64,000 nucleotides of DNA from Lepas anatifera (lineage: Eukaryota; Arthropoda; Thecostraca; Lepadidae), in the NCBI GenBank assembly GCA_034440635.1, contig JAOTON010000462.1:124001-188000 (forward strand). The letters are read 5' to 3'. The notes below the pieces were generated by a model that had not been told where the DNA came from, made no database searches, and was given only the letters and a program-made list of their open reading frames with translations. Shown one piece after another: positions 33,518 to 45,925 of the stretch; position 1 is the stretch's first letter; each line of letters starts with the position of its first letter. Made by a program: the position numbers and the translations under genes.

Positions 33518-34352
33518 TTAACACGCGCTCCGCTGGGGGGGGTGCGAAATTCGTACGCCGCCTGGTTTTCCCCAGATAACGCACAAACGAAGAAATATTA
33601 TTTTACGCATCTGAGCAAATCTTTTAGGTCAGGTCATATCAGGTCAAGGAGCTATTCAAGCTCAATCAACCCGACCTCAAAACCCAAAATCGCGAGTTTG
33701 AAACGGCGTTTAAGGAACATCAGTCAAACGATCAATTTAACACTTTTACAATATGATGAGGTCATTAAGGTCTACAAATCTGCTATCTCGGCATTTGTAC
33801 ATTGTTGACCTAAGTTGGAGTGAATGTTTTGGTCACCCCATTATAAGTCTATGGTGAAAAATAGAATGGGCTCGTTTTCAGTAAACACTGGATAGATAAA
33901 GCTGAAAATTATCAAACCCTTTTTTACTACCACGATCTTGACCTTAAAGTTAAGTTTTTGACCATCTGACCTCTCAAAGGTCATGTTATGTCACAGAAGC
34001 ATACTGAGATTGTTTTGCTAATAACTTCTCACTGAATTGAGATAAAGCTTCCATTTTACTTGCATTGTGCTCATATTGTCACGGGGAGTCGATTGATATG
34101 TAACATGACCATACTAGGTTACTCAGTGATCCTGACCAAGCTCGCTGTCAGGTCATTTTTACAATTTGACCTAAAAAAGTCCTATTATACATTATTCGAT
34201 TTTTCAAAATGAAAGGAATCCATTGATGCATACAGATGTGCTATATCTCTGCTGAGTAACATTTTAGAGAGGAAAACGTACACTGCCTTGTTGGAAGTCT
34301 ACGCCCCCAGCGGGGCGTGTCATGCCAGGGACCCCAGCGGGGTGAGAGTTAA
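33518..34352 (+). mobile_element. S3 TTAA element, direct copy
   Basis: TTAACACGCGCTCCGCTGGG at 33518; the right end has two tandem motifs (CCCAGCGGGGCGTGTC, then CCCCAGCGGGGTGAGAGTTAA-type) ending at 34352. It is a mirror image of 31877-32859: GGTTTTCCCCAGATAACGCA, CAAACGAAGAA and AAGGAACATCAG-type blocks occur in both on opposite strands. Length 835 bp. Confidence 0.8.
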
Positions 34353-34384
34353 CGTTGTGCCGATTGCTTTTTTATAACTTTTGT

Positions 34385-34690
34385 CCAAGTTGTTCCCAGT
34401 GCGGCTGCTGGAGTCGGAGTCTCACTAAAGTCATCAAGGGACCTGTCACGGAGACCCCGACCCCACCACCCGAACGAGGAACTCCCACAATGAAGGGTTA
34501 ATTTAGAAGCCAAAGTTTAAGGTCCCACAAAGCACAGGGATGGTTGCCCCGCTCAGGTCATCTTCTCACCAGTCAGATGCCAGCCAACCTACGTCGGGTA
34601 AACTATTGAGCGCTGGAGCATCTCAGGGGAACCGATCCCAAGCCTGGACATGCACTGCCACTGCAAGTTTCTTTGGATACAGATTCAGCA
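34385..34690 (-). repeat. SINE family copy 1 (tRNA head lost)
   Basis: It matches 51195-51527 in the same orientation: ACTTTTGTCCAAGTT, AATTTAGAAGCCAAAGTTTAA, CCCCGCTCAGGTCA, CCTACGTCGGGTAAA and TTGAGCGC(T/C)GGAGC. The tRNA-like end found in the other copy is missing here. Confidence 0.75.
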
Positions 34691-34865
34691 TTTTCTTGGT
34701 CACAAGATAATGACACGCTCAGTACTATGCTTAATTGACTCAGGTGTTAATTTATTCATTGCTAATTGACTCAGTGCTGTTCTTCAGTTTTCCCAACGAC
34801 ATTAGTTTGCACTTTTCCAAGTTCAATTAAGTCCCAAGACCTGCTCGAATCCCTTCAGAAGCTCT
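34691..34865. other. Unassigned DNA at the right edge of the nested block
   Basis: Contains a repeated TTAATTGACTCAG/GCTAATTGACTCAG word. Origin unknown. Confidence 0.3.
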
Positions 34866-35058
34866 GGTAATGGGTAATAGTAAGGAATAGGTTCGCTCCG
34901 GTAATAGGTAGGAATATGTTCGCTCTGGTAATAGGCAATGGATAGAAATAAGTTCGCTAAGGCAATAGGGAATTGGTAGGAATAGGTTCAGTCTGGTAAA
35001 AGGTAGGAATAGGTTTGCTCTGGTAATAGGGAATAGGTAGGAATAGGTTCGCTCTGGT
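34866..35058 (+). repeat. AT-rich minisatellite, right part
   Basis: GGTAGGAATAGGTTCGCTCT and GGTAATAGGCAATGG units match 30440-30925. Confidence 0.85.
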
Positions 35059-35984
35059 CTATGCGCACGCTCCTGCTTTAGCTTTTTGTTCCAGTGAAGT
35101 CTTTGGACGATTGACTGAAGTGCTGTGAAAGCTGAAGAGGACGTCAGGGATGTCAGCCCATGTGGGTGAGTACTTATGCTGGGTGATTTACTATTTTGGA
35201 ACGACCTAAGTGATTATATATAGATCACGTGCCATTAGTTTTTGAGTTCCTTCAGTAGCACTGACAGTCGTTCTCATCTTCGCAAGCGATCAAGCTGCGA
35301 TGCAAACAAATGACTGAGCAAGGAAATATATTTTCTGACCATCATCTTACATCTATAATGGGTTCATCTTATTATCATTTGCGGTCAGCAATTCGCTCCC
35401 CACCCGGCTCTGGGATGATGTAGTACAGACATCTGCCCAGAGATGGCAGCAGCTGTCTCGTCGTAGTCTCATGTCTCCGACGCAGCATCCCGGAGGAGGC
35501 TGCTGTCTGCCGCCCAGCGCCTTGATTGGCCATGCCGGAGGCAGCTCTCCCTCTGACGTCACTGTCCTGGCCGAGAACAAAGGACGAGTGCTGCGTTCCT
35601 GCGCAGTGCAATTATGTGGTGTTCCATTGGCCGGCAGTGAGCGGTCGGCTGGGCTGGCTGGTGTTGGGCGGCCGTCGGGCTCGGTGCAGACGGCCGCGCG
35701 CCGACACAACACCGCCACTAACCCGGCGCCCGCACGCCATCGCCGCATTCGTATTCGCCGGGGATCGCCCAGCCGTTGCTTATGCAGGCTGTTGAGCGCC
35801 AGTTATGGGCCGTTTGGTAGGTCTGCCGTAATGAGGCTGGGGAGAGCTGTGCAGACTACTGGCGTGGTGCTGTGCGGATTGTGCTGCTGATGGACACGCT
35901 GGCTCTGGCCACCGCAGAGACACGGGCCGCATGTTGTGGTGGTGGTGGGGCTCGGCCACAGCCCAGAGCTCTCCCCGCTGGGAA
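35059..35984. other. Unassigned DNA, CpG-rich at 35390-35860
   Basis: The GC-rich stretch is open in several overlapping frames on both strands, none with a recognisable domain. It may be a CpG-rich regulatory or exonic region, but I cannot support a gene. Confidence 0.3.
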
Positions 35985-36950
35985 ATGAGGCTGGGGGGGC
36001 GGTTGTGGCGATGATGCTGGGGGGGGCGGTTGTGGCGATGAGGCTGGGGTGGGGCGGTTGTGGCGATGATGCTGGGGGGGCGGTTGTGGCGATGATTCTG
36101 GGGGGCGGTTGTGGCGATGAGGCGGGGGGCGGTTGTGGCGATGAGGCTGGGGGGCGGTTGTGGCGATGATGCTGGGGGGCGGTTGTGGCGATGAGGCTGG
36201 GGTGGGGCGTTGTTGGCGATGATGCTGGGGGGCGGTTGTGGCGATGAGGCTGCGGTGGGGGTGTGGCGGTTGTGGCGATGAGGCTGGGGGCCGGTTGTGG
36301 CGATGAGGCTGGGGGGCGGTTGTGGCGATGATGCTGGGGGGGCGGTTGTGGCGATGAGGCTGGGGTGGGGCGTTGTGGCGATGATGCTGGGGGGGCGGTT
36401 GTGGCGATGAGGCTGCGGTGGGGGTGTGGCGGTTGTGGCGATGAGGCTGGGGGGCCGGTTGTGGCGATGATGCTGGGGGTTGTGGCGATGAGGCTGGGGG
36501 GCGGTTGTGGCGATGATGCTGGGGGGCGGTTGTGGCGATGATGCTTGGGTGGGGGGTGGGGCGGTTGTGGCGATGAGGCTGGGGTGGGGCGGTTGTGGCG
36601 ATGAGGCTGGGGGGCGGTTGTGGCGATGATGCTGGGGGGCGGTTGTGGCGATGAGGCTGGGGGCGGTTGTGGCGATGATGCTGGGGGGCGGTTGTGGCGA
36701 TGATGCTGGGGGGCGGTTGTGGCGATGATGCTGGGGGGCGGTTGTGGCGATGAGGCTGGGGGGGCGGTTGTGGCGATGATGCTGGGGGTGGGGTGGGGCG
36801 GTTGTGGCGATGAGGCTGGGGTGGGGTGGGGGGTTGTGGCGATAATGCTGGGGGGCGGTTGTGGCGATGAGGCTGGGGGGGGCGGTCGTGGCGATGATGC
36901 TTGGGGGGTGGTTGTGGCGATGAGGCTGGGGTGGGCCGGTTGTGGCGATT
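35985..36950. repeat. 23-30-bp G-rich minisatellite, about 37 units
   Basis: The core GGTTGTGGCGATGATGCTGG or GGTTGTGGCGATGAGGCTGG is followed by a G run of variable length, with occasional GGTGGGG spacers. The G runs give strong strand asymmetry. The apparent 456-codon minus-strand frame (PPASSPQPPPSIIATT) is a by-product. Confidence 0.95.
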
Positions 36951-37840
36951 GCCGCATCCGAGAAGATTGCAGACCCTCATCGAAGCTGCGTTTTTGTAGT
37001 CTAACTCTCTGTAAAATCAGCACCGGTACGGTTAACTCCGCGCAAACGCGATTGGATGCGTCACACAACTGTTGTCGTTTATAGGTAAAAGCTCGAGGTC
37101 GAAAGACGTGACAAGGCCGAAAAAATGTCAAAACTAATTTCAACTCGCATGCACAAAACTGTTTCCGGACCATCCTAGAAGGTTACTTCAATATGTCCGA
37201 AAAATTGGTCTCGTGAGATTAATTTGGAATTTATCCGTCATGACGATGGTGAGGAATTGTGAACTTGCCTTAGTGGTGTCCTGCAGCTCTAGCAAACTCT
37301 GCCCGAGGCAGCTCTCATTTTTAGCGGCAGGCACGCAACAGTTTGGCTATTAGAACCTTTCAGCGCAACTTCCAACGTCTCCGCAGTGAAAATAGTTCAC
37401 TGCCTAATGACGGAAAATTGTGAACTGCACGCCGGCACCGCCTCGGCTGCTCGCTCACCTTATTCACCCTGCATTCCTGAAGCGGCTCTAATTTGCCATT
37501 TGCGCTGAGTTCGGTTGTATGACAGGTGCGGCCTTGGCATACCAGCGTCCTAGATCATCTCCGGCCAGCTCGCAGCTGCGGAACTACTTTAATTGAAAGC
37601 GTCGCAGCCGTGATAGATGCACCACCGATCGCGCATGAGCTCCAAGTCTGAGAGGGAGGGCAGTGGGAAGTGCGCCACAAATTCTGACTTTTATGGTGAG
37701 AAATGTTGAATGGTTGTAAACCGTATTTCCGTCGATAAACTCGATAGACTGCGGTTTGAACTTGCCTCATTAGAAAGCTCACAATGCACTGCATGAACTG
37801 ACTCCATGATACGATGTATTTTGGAGAAGATACAAGTGCG
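36951..37840. other. Unassigned DNA
   Basis: No gene, RNA or repeat recognised. Confidence 0.3.
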
Positions 37841-37936
37841 TGGACACGAGCAGCGGTAGGTACTGGTCAGCCCAGCGGTCTGGTCGCCATTATCAGTGCG
37901 TGGACACGAGCGGCGGTACTGGTCAGCCCAGCGTAC
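37841..37936. repeat. Short tandem duplication
   Basis: TGCGTGGACACGAGC(A/G)GCGGTA and TACTGGTCAGCCCAGCG occur twice, 55-60 bp apart. The first copy carries a few extra bases (GGTA). Confidence 0.8.
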
Positions 37937-38024
37937 CGGGGCTGACTTTTGGGGGGAGGGGGAAGCTGGAAGGCTGGGCTACAGCACTAATAGCTGTTGT
38001 TTTCTTCTTGATTCCATTTCCATC

Positions 38025-38285
38025 TTGAAGCGCTGGAAGGGGGAAAACTATCTTTTGGCCCCCAAAGGCCGGATAAATTTTTGAAGAAAGATGTCTACAC
38101 TAGGTCTGTCGAGCAATTAAATATTCGCTCCCACCCCCTCAGGAGAGTGATCATGTACTTGGAGAGGTAGTTTATGCTAGGTATGTCGAGCACACAAATC
38201 ACACGTTTCAGCCCCCCTCCCTCTCCCAGGAGGAGAGGCAGACATGGGTTTCCCCCAAAAAACTCGTGTCTGCCTGCTGCTTTAA
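38025..38285 (-). mobile_element. Copy of the hAT-like element at 57831, inverted
   Basis: CTATCTTTTGGCCCCC, CCGGATAAATTTTT, ACACTAGGTCTGTCGAGC, CTTGGAGAGGTAGTTTATGC and GAGGCAGA(C)ATGGGTTT are the reverse complement of blocks in 57831-58163. Neither terminus is intact here. Confidence 0.7.
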
Positions 38286-39090
38286 ACCCCACTTGTCTTG
38301 TTGTTGTTGTGTTATTGTTTGTTGTCTTGTTGTTTTACGCACGGTTGGCGATTTTCCAGATAAAGCAAGCGTGCCTCCAGCACCGTAATGTGGTGATTAT
38401 CAAACAAAACAACAGCTATTCCTGCCATAGCTAGGGGTCCTAAACAGCACGAGTAGAACACTTCGAATTATATTCTATGAGATATTCATAAAATAGTTTT
38501 ATGCAATCTGCATTTTTGGAATTTTCCAGTTTTAAAAAACCCTCCCTTTGACACGTGAAAAAGTGCTACATTTTCTGCACCCAGGTAGGTATACGATTTT
38601 CTACATCCAGGTATACTCCGATATCACTGTTGATCGGTAGCCAAAATGGTTTTTTGGTGTGTAAATATGGCTGACCAGCTAAGCTTGTAAAACTAATTGG
38701 GAGTCTGAAGTCCGTTTTCAACTATGATACTCTCATTTTATAATTGTATTTTTGTATAAAAAACATTTTTGAGCTTAATCACCTGATCCAATTAATCCAA
38801 ACACCTCTCATTGCGCTTTCAAGGCTCTCAGTTTTTGAATGATGCCAAAGGTGTTGGTGCTGGGCCAATAAGTGGTGGCACAGGTCTGTGATCAGACAAG
38901 TATGAATAGGCTAATTCTGCCCCAAAGTGGGATGTTTCTTGTAGAATTTTCGATGCTTTCTCTCCAAAATAATTATATAGCCACAAATGAACCCATGAGA
39001 CGTGTAGCTCAATGAATAACGCATCGATGGAAACCAACGTTTACTTTTCCGGCCATTTTCTGGAACCTAGCTGAGAAGTGCGCACTCTCG
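38286..39090. other. Unassigned AT-rich DNA
   Basis: Contains a TTGTTGTTGTGTTATTG-type TGT-rich run at 38296-38330. Nothing else is recognised. Confidence 0.3.
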
Positions 39091-39379
39091 TTAACACTAG
39101 CACTGGAGGGGCTGGCACTAACGTGTCCTAGAGGGGGTCTGGTTGGAGGGGGTCTGGTAGCCCCTGAGATAAAGAAATCCAAAAAGGTTATGGAAACACC
39201 CCTGCTGAGGTTTGTGAGGGCTAAAGTAATCTACATTATAGTCCAAAATTACTGACTTCGGTCAATATTTTCAAGGTCACACGAGGTAATAAAGGACAAA
39301 TGCGTTGTTTGTACCGGGTGTATTCCCCCGCTCCGGGGCTCCACGCCGGGTGGGGGGTGGGGGCAGCGAACGCGTGGCC

Positions 39380-39572
<193 letters not shown>

Positions 39573-40013
39573 ATGGGCATACCATATGGTTCTAAACCTG
39601 AGCTGTGCTGGGAATCTATCTTTTGGGAAATGCCACGATTATGCAGGGAAGGTCGCAAAAAACTGAAAGCAGACTAAGGACATGGAGAGAGGGTCACAAA
39701 TTATATTCTCATAAATGTTGGGGTAAGGTTAAATCAAGGTCATTGACCTATGTCATATATGATATCTTCTGTATAATGTACACTATTATGTAATCATGTA
39801 TTTCAATCACTTCCACACTTGTGATGTGGCTTTCCAAGCGTTGACGCAATGAGTTTGAGATGACAAGTATCTATGGAAGCAGACGGTAAGGACGAGGATA
39901 GGTGACGAGAAAGGAACGTGGGATACTACCTGGAGGGGTCGCTGCTCCCACAGGCGCATGCGCTCGCTCCTCCAGGTGGAGCAAGGATAAGAGATAATGA
40001 TTATTGGCTGAAA

Positions 40014-40167
<154 letters not shown>

Positions 40168-40889
40168 GCGCGGACCGCACGCACGACGCACGCACGCGCA
40201 GACAAGGTATTCAAAATTAACGACGATGAGCATGAACAAATATATATATGTATATTATTCGGCGTCGTGTCAGTAGTGTACTCTTTGGTATAAATACTCA
40301 ACGATTGGATAATGGATACCTACTATAGCAGCCGCGCAGCGGGAAATGAGGGATGCTCCGACACTTTCTCAATTTATGCTTGACATGTGACCTGAACCTC
40401 AGCATTGAGTAGCCTGAACTTTGATGTAATGAAATACTATAAGACATTGAAGCTGGATTCCGGCATCTGACCCATCACGGCATCTTTTGGGGGCGCCGTG
40501 CGACCCAGGCTGTCGGTGCCCCCAAAACCCCAACTATGACGATGATGATGTCATCTGAACGGAAACACTGGGGGTCAATGACCTTAGAAATACTGGTTTA
40601 ACCTTAATCTGTGGCGCTCATGTGAGATAACTTTGATGTATCATTTCGATTATATGGTCCCAACTGGGTTTGCAGAGCGGGTGAACTTCGTTTCGTTTCA
40701 GTTTATTCATTGTATCACCAACGGCCAGAGGCCCACTTAAAGATGAAGTCATCGGATATAAAACAACTGGTGTGACTGCGCCATTGTGGCCATCTCAAAA
40801 GATCGGTCTGACCTTGAAGTCCTATAAGTAAAAATACTACTGACTGTTTTTTTAAATTCTTTCGGTTATCAGTGCACTTGTTTGTTCTT

Positions 40890-41940
40890 CTGAATTTCAG
40901 CAAGAGTTAAAAATATATCAAACAGTCCAGAAGACCGGAGCGAGTTTGGTTGGGGCTCGTTACAGCTTGATGGCCCGTCAGATTCGGTAGCGGGTCTGCA
41001 AAGCTCTAGGGGCTCGTAGAAGTGGGGGAGGGACCCGAAGAAGTCAGAGTGAATATAGATTACTCCAGGAACTCGCAAAACTTCAGATGCAGTCCAAACC
41101 CTCTCAGGGCTCATACTCACTAGCTTACGCAGAATTCAGGGTGAAGTTCTTGATTTTATAGTTCCCAGCTTAAGGGGCCCTGACAATTTTGGACTTAAAA
41201 CATCTCAGACAGTTCAGAAGACCCGCGAAAGTTTGGGTGGAGCCTGTAACAGCTTCCGTCAGATTCATGAGCAGTCCTGCAAAACTCTAAGGAACTGCAA
41301 AACTGCGAGTTAACCCCAAAACTGGGACCCGCTCAACGTAAGAATATACTTATACAACTCCAGGATCCCGAAAAGCTTCAGCTTAGAGAAGTGCCATTGT
41401 AAGCCTCTCATAGCTTTGTCACGTGCTCATTTCAGAGTTAACACAAAAAATATCACACAGCTTCCAGGAAACCGCGCAAATTTAGCTCGACCCCGTGAAA
41501 TCCTGGGGGCCGGCAAAGACCAGAGTGGCTATGGATAACTTTCGGGGCCTGCAAAACATGACATGAAGCCCGTGCTCGATCAGGACCTGCTCGATTCTGA
41601 GGGACTGGGCAGTTTCAAAGTTAAAAACATCTCACACAAATTGGGAAGGTCGGCGCGAAATGAGCGGGGGGCCCGTGTGACCTTGGGTGGGCCTGTGCTA
41701 TCTTGGGGCCCGCACAGTGCACAGTGCCGGAGTGAACAGCAAAACTCTGTGGGCGTGTGGAAATTTATATCGGTCTCGAAACATTCGTATGAAGCTCGCA
41801 AAACTCTGGGGGGGGGCGCTCACACTGTCCTGGGGCTGATATAGTCGGCGATCTGGGTGAGTTCAGGTGGAGTAGGTGTAGTTTTTCGTAGAATTAAAAT
41901 TTTAGAGTCTCGCACGACCTCGCACACTACTCATGTTGAT
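40890..41940. repeat. Degenerate long-period tandem repeat (about 180-290 bp)
   Basis: A block of the type AAA(C)ATCTCA(C/G)ACAG-TTC-AGAAGACC-GCGAAAGTTTGG recurs near 40903, 41190, 41430 and 41612. Sub-blocks GCAAAACTCTAGGGGC and GACTCGTAGAAG-like words lie between. Sequence identity is low, but the order of sub-blocks is kept. Confidence 0.5.
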
Positions 41941-42007
41941 TTGTGTAGTCTCCAGGCGTGCCCCCTTTCGGGGGCCAGTGTAACCGGAGGCCTGTGTAAT
42001 ACCCTTC

Positions 42008-42325
42008 GGGCCAGCCGGGCCCTCTGCCAAGGGCCCGTGCAATCTCCTTCGGGCCTTCTGCCGGGGGCCCGTGTAATCTCCTTCGGGCCCTCTGCCGAGG
42101 GCCCGTGTAATCTCCTTCGGGCCCTCTGCGGGGCCCGTGTAATCTCCTTCGGGCCCTCTGCCGAGGGCCCGTGTAATCTCCTTCGGGCCCTCTGCCGAGG
42201 GCCCGTGTAATCTCCTTCGGGCCCTCTGCCGGGGGCCCGTGTAATCTCCTTCGGGCCCTCTGCCGAGGGCCCGTGTAATCTCCTTCGGGTCCTCTGTCGG
42301 GGGCCCGCGTAATCTCCTTTGGGCC
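42008..42325. repeat. 34-bp hairpin minisatellite, about 9 copies
   Basis: The unit CTCCTTCGGGCCCTCTGCCG plus AGGGCCCGTGTAAT contains GGGCCCTC-TGCC-GAGGGCCC, a perfect 8-bp stem with a 4-nt loop. A few units carry TCTGCCGGGGGCCC, which breaks the outermost pairs. Open minus-strand frames are by-products. Confidence 0.95.
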
Positions 42326-42761
42326 CTCGCTGCCATCCTTGGGTGCAATCGCTGCCATCGCCCCCCTCCCCCCTTTGATCCGCCCCTGCTCCAGCTCCGC
42401 GGGGTGGTCGCCGCACCCCGTTTTGAAGCCGTTTTTACCGACCAGTGGCGTTTAAGACACACCAGCGCCTGTTCTGGCGCGGACAAATGACGCGCTGATA
42501 CCATCTCGGCTTCAGCCGCTCAAAGCGCGCCGCGCCTGCGCCTTCTGTTTGTCACAGGTATCCAATAGCGCCGATAACGCTGCCGCTGTGACGTCACGCG
42601 CGCCGAGCGTGACATGTGACGATGGGCGATGTCACGGTCTGTGAGGTGGGGGCGTGGTGTCACGAAGCCATCACAATGCCTGTTCACTGTGAGGTGGAGC
42701 GTGACACTGGTCACGTTGGTGCCGCGATGTCTCCATGACAACGGATGTACGAGATGGGAGA

Positions 42762-42765
<4 letters not shown>
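42326..42765. other. GC-rich unique DNA
   Basis: CpG-rich; CGCGCGCCGAGCGTGACATG near 42597. No gene recognised. Confidence 0.3.

Positions 42766-42821
<56 letters not shown>
42766..42821. repeat. (GA)n microsatellite
   Basis: About 50 bp of uninterrupted AG after GGGAGAGAGGGAG. Confidence 0.98.
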
Positions 42822-42824
<3 letters not shown>

Positions 42825-43642
42825 GTATGACTGGACTGCCCCCCTGGGTCCGCCTCTGGTCGGAAGCCGTGCTTATGATTTGCTCGCACCATGGTGATTA
42901 ACACCCTCCGAAAAATTTCCTCCGACCAAAATCTGTCACTTTCGTAATGCATTACTGTTAACTAGCAGTAGCGAGAGACACACTGGAACGTTAATAAAGC
43001 CTTTTGCATATTTCGTGCAAAATTATTGGCTAAAACATCAGAAATTGCGTAAGTGACCTAATTCTTGATCTCAGGGGTCATACGTCCATTGTCTGTGTGA
43101 TCTCGACCCTCGGATTTTTTCTGAGAACACTCGGTGCCCGGACATGAAGCACGTTTTGTTGCTTTATTATACCTGATCTTAAAATTCCTCCCCCCCCAAT
43201 TTCTCCTTTCATCGCAATAGAGAGGCCACGACGCTGACCTAGCACTAGTTCATCGATATAAAAACCGTTATCACAAACTGCCTTATTTGATGACCTTACT
43301 ATTTAATAATTTAAATTGCAGGTCAACTACTGAAGCCTTCACTGACTGAAGACTGGTTAAACGTATTTTAGGTGAGGTGACTTGAACTTGTATAGTGACC
43401 TTACCGAAGGTGCCCTAAACGTAACTGTAAAACTTCCTGTACCTGTTGCTGCCTGGACCTAGCGGTAAAGCTCAGTAAGGCTGCGAAATTAATCCGGAAT
43501 AAATTGTGCCAAGTACGAAAACTGTGTTTCGCCCTTTTTCGAACCAGAAAACTTCGAGAGCTAACCCCACCCAATCGCACGTGGTGTGTAAATGGAACAG
43601 GCGGTTACAGCCGTGATAAAGCATGCCTGAAGATCAAATGAC
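42822..43642. other. Unassigned DNA
   Basis: Scattered TGACCT words; no gene or RNA. Confidence 0.3.
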
Positions 43643-44560
43643 CTAATCCTCACCGCGGTGGGGGTGTTTGGACGCGCCTTGGGTGTTTCCGGTGGCACTA
43701 CAAAACTGCGGCGCAAAACGCCGTTGTACTTGGCACACCTTGTACTTGATCAATTCCGACACGTTTCCGAAAATGTTTAATTTGGATCATCTCAGGTCAG
43801 ATCACCAGTGCAGGTCAAGAGACCTCGCCTCGAAAAAATTAAGAAAGCATAAGTAAAAAAGAGTTAATCTATCAAAATGAGACTCATATATCATAATGGG
43901 CTCATCAAGTACTACAAAATATATTCAGGGATTTGTCATATCGACGACCTAAGATCAAGTTCGGATCATAACCTCTCCATTGGAAATGCGCATGGGGACA
44001 ACGGGAACTGAGCAAAAATCGCCTCTATTCTTGTAGATACAGCTTAGAACACCATTCGACTCTCCAAATCGTAGTATCCTGGGCCCCTTTCCAGGTTCAT
44101 ATTGCGAGCTTGGACCTGTAACCTTTGAGAGGTCATCTGGGACTACTTAATCAAGTTTTCCAGACTTGGGTCAATGACTTCAGGAAATAATGATAAAACG
44201 TTTATTTTGATACCATTTCGTTTTATTATTATTGCAAATAGATTGATCCGCATATTGACGATGATAGGTCAGATGGTCACCCTGCCCTGACCTTAGGTCA
44301 GGTCATTTTATATTTTGACCTAGCATAGTTATATTATTAATCATTCCAATCGCTATAACGGGAGGAAGCGAATGGTGCCTCAACATTGATTCTGACTCAA
44401 CTCTATCAGACGCCAGAGCCCTGAAACTCTTCTCTAGCCTGTCACCTATTTGGACCTGTCATGGCCTCAATTTTGGCCTGAGCCAAAGAAGTGACTGTTA
44501 TAGTATTGTGATGAATTTTTACGAGCTATCCACCAGCGTTCGTGTTCCACCCCCCCCCCT
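43643..44560 (+). mobile_element. S2 TTAA element, copy D, 3' end eroded
   Basis: The start CTAATCCTCACCGCGGTGGGG aligns with the TTAACC end of copy B. Shared interior: TACTTGGCACACCTT, GATCAATTCC, ATCACCAGTGCAGGTCAAG, GACCTAAGATCA, CTCCATTGGAAATG, GGGAGGAAGCGAATGGTGCC and GAGCTATCCACCAG. The right terminus dissolves in a C run near 44550. Confidence 0.65.
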
Positions 44561-45007
44561 AGGACCAAGTTTTGGCCGTTTTGTGTAAGAACACTAAATT
44601 GGTGCGATTTTTTTCTCGATTTAGCCTCCCTCCAAAATGTTGGCTTGGCCCCCTTCAAAAGCTGCTCCTGGGTCGGCCAATGTCTGAGGCGTGTTTAGCC
44701 GGCCCGCGTGAGATAATCATTTCACTACGTTACAATAGAATGACGTACCACTGTACCTGATAATACAGGGCACAGGAAGAGTAATTTAGAGCAATATATC
44801 AAATGCGCTATAAATGTGTTTTGCATACTCTCTTAAAAACTAGCTTTTTATAATAATCCCAAGGACGCTGCGGCACTTTGCTCTGCGCGAATTATAGTCG
44901 CTGGCCAATTGACAAGCGGTGTTCTTGTTTGCCGCGTCCCAAACCTGGCTGGCAGCCGGGTCATGCATCACCATTATTATCGCATTATTCCGTCTGACGG
45001 TGAACTT
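44561..45007. other. Unassigned DNA
   Basis: Nothing recognised. Confidence 0.3.
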
Positions 45008-45925
45008 GACGACAGCCAATCCTGGATCAGGGACGGTCTCAGGCGACAATCAATCCTGGATCAGGGACGGTCTCAGGCGACAGCCAATCCTGGATCAGGG
45101 ACGGTCTCAGGCAACAGCCAATCCTGGATCAGGGACGGTCTCAGGCGACAGTCAATCCTGGATCAGGGACGGTCTCAGGCGACAGTCAATCCTGGATCAG
45201 GGACGGTCTCAGGCGACAGCCAATCCTGGATCAGGGACGGTCTCAGGCGACAGTCAATCCTGGATCAGGGACGGTCTCAGGCGACAGTCAATCCTGGATC
45301 AGGGACGGTCTCAGGCGACATTCAATCCTGGATCAGGGACGGTCTCAGGCGACAGCCAATCCTGGATCAGGGACGGTCTCAGGCGACAGTCAATCCTGGA
45401 TCAGGGACGGTCTCAGGCGACAGTCAATCCTGGATCAGGGACGGTCTGTGGCGACAGTCAATCCTGGATCAGGGACGGTCTGTGGCGACAGTCAATCCTG
45501 GATCAGGGACGGTCTGTGGCGACAGCCAATCTGGATCAGGGACGGTCTGTGGCGACGTATCCTGGATCAGGGACGGTCTGTGGCGACAGTAATCCTGGAT
45601 CAGGGACGGTTGTGGCGACAGTCAATCCTGGATCGGACGGTCTCGGCGACAGCCAATCCTGGATCAGGGACGGTCTCAGGCGACAGTCAATCCTGGATCA
45701 GGGACGGTCTCAGGCGACAGTCAATCCTGGATCAGGGACGGTCTGGGCGACAGTCAATCCTGGATCAGGGATGGTCTCAGGCGACAGCCAATCCTGGATC
45801 AGGGACGGTCTCAGGCGACAGTCAATCCTGGATCAGGGACGGTCTGTGGCGACAGCCAATCCTGGATCAGGGACGGTCTCAGGCGACAGTCAATCCTGGA
45901 TCAGGGACGGTCTCTGGTGACAGGA
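45008..45925. repeat. 34-bp minisatellite, about 27 copies
   Basis: The unit GGCGACAGTCAATCCTGGAT plus CAGGGACGGTCTCA occurs in two classes, CTCAGGCGACAG and CTGTGGCGACAG, the latter clustered at 45445-45620. Small deletions concentrate in that same cluster. Confidence 0.97.

Noticed and set aside
35803..37173. 456-codon Pro/Ser-rich minus-strand frame
   Set aside because: Translation of the G-rich minisatellite. A second frame of 374 codons is equally open, and there is no domain.
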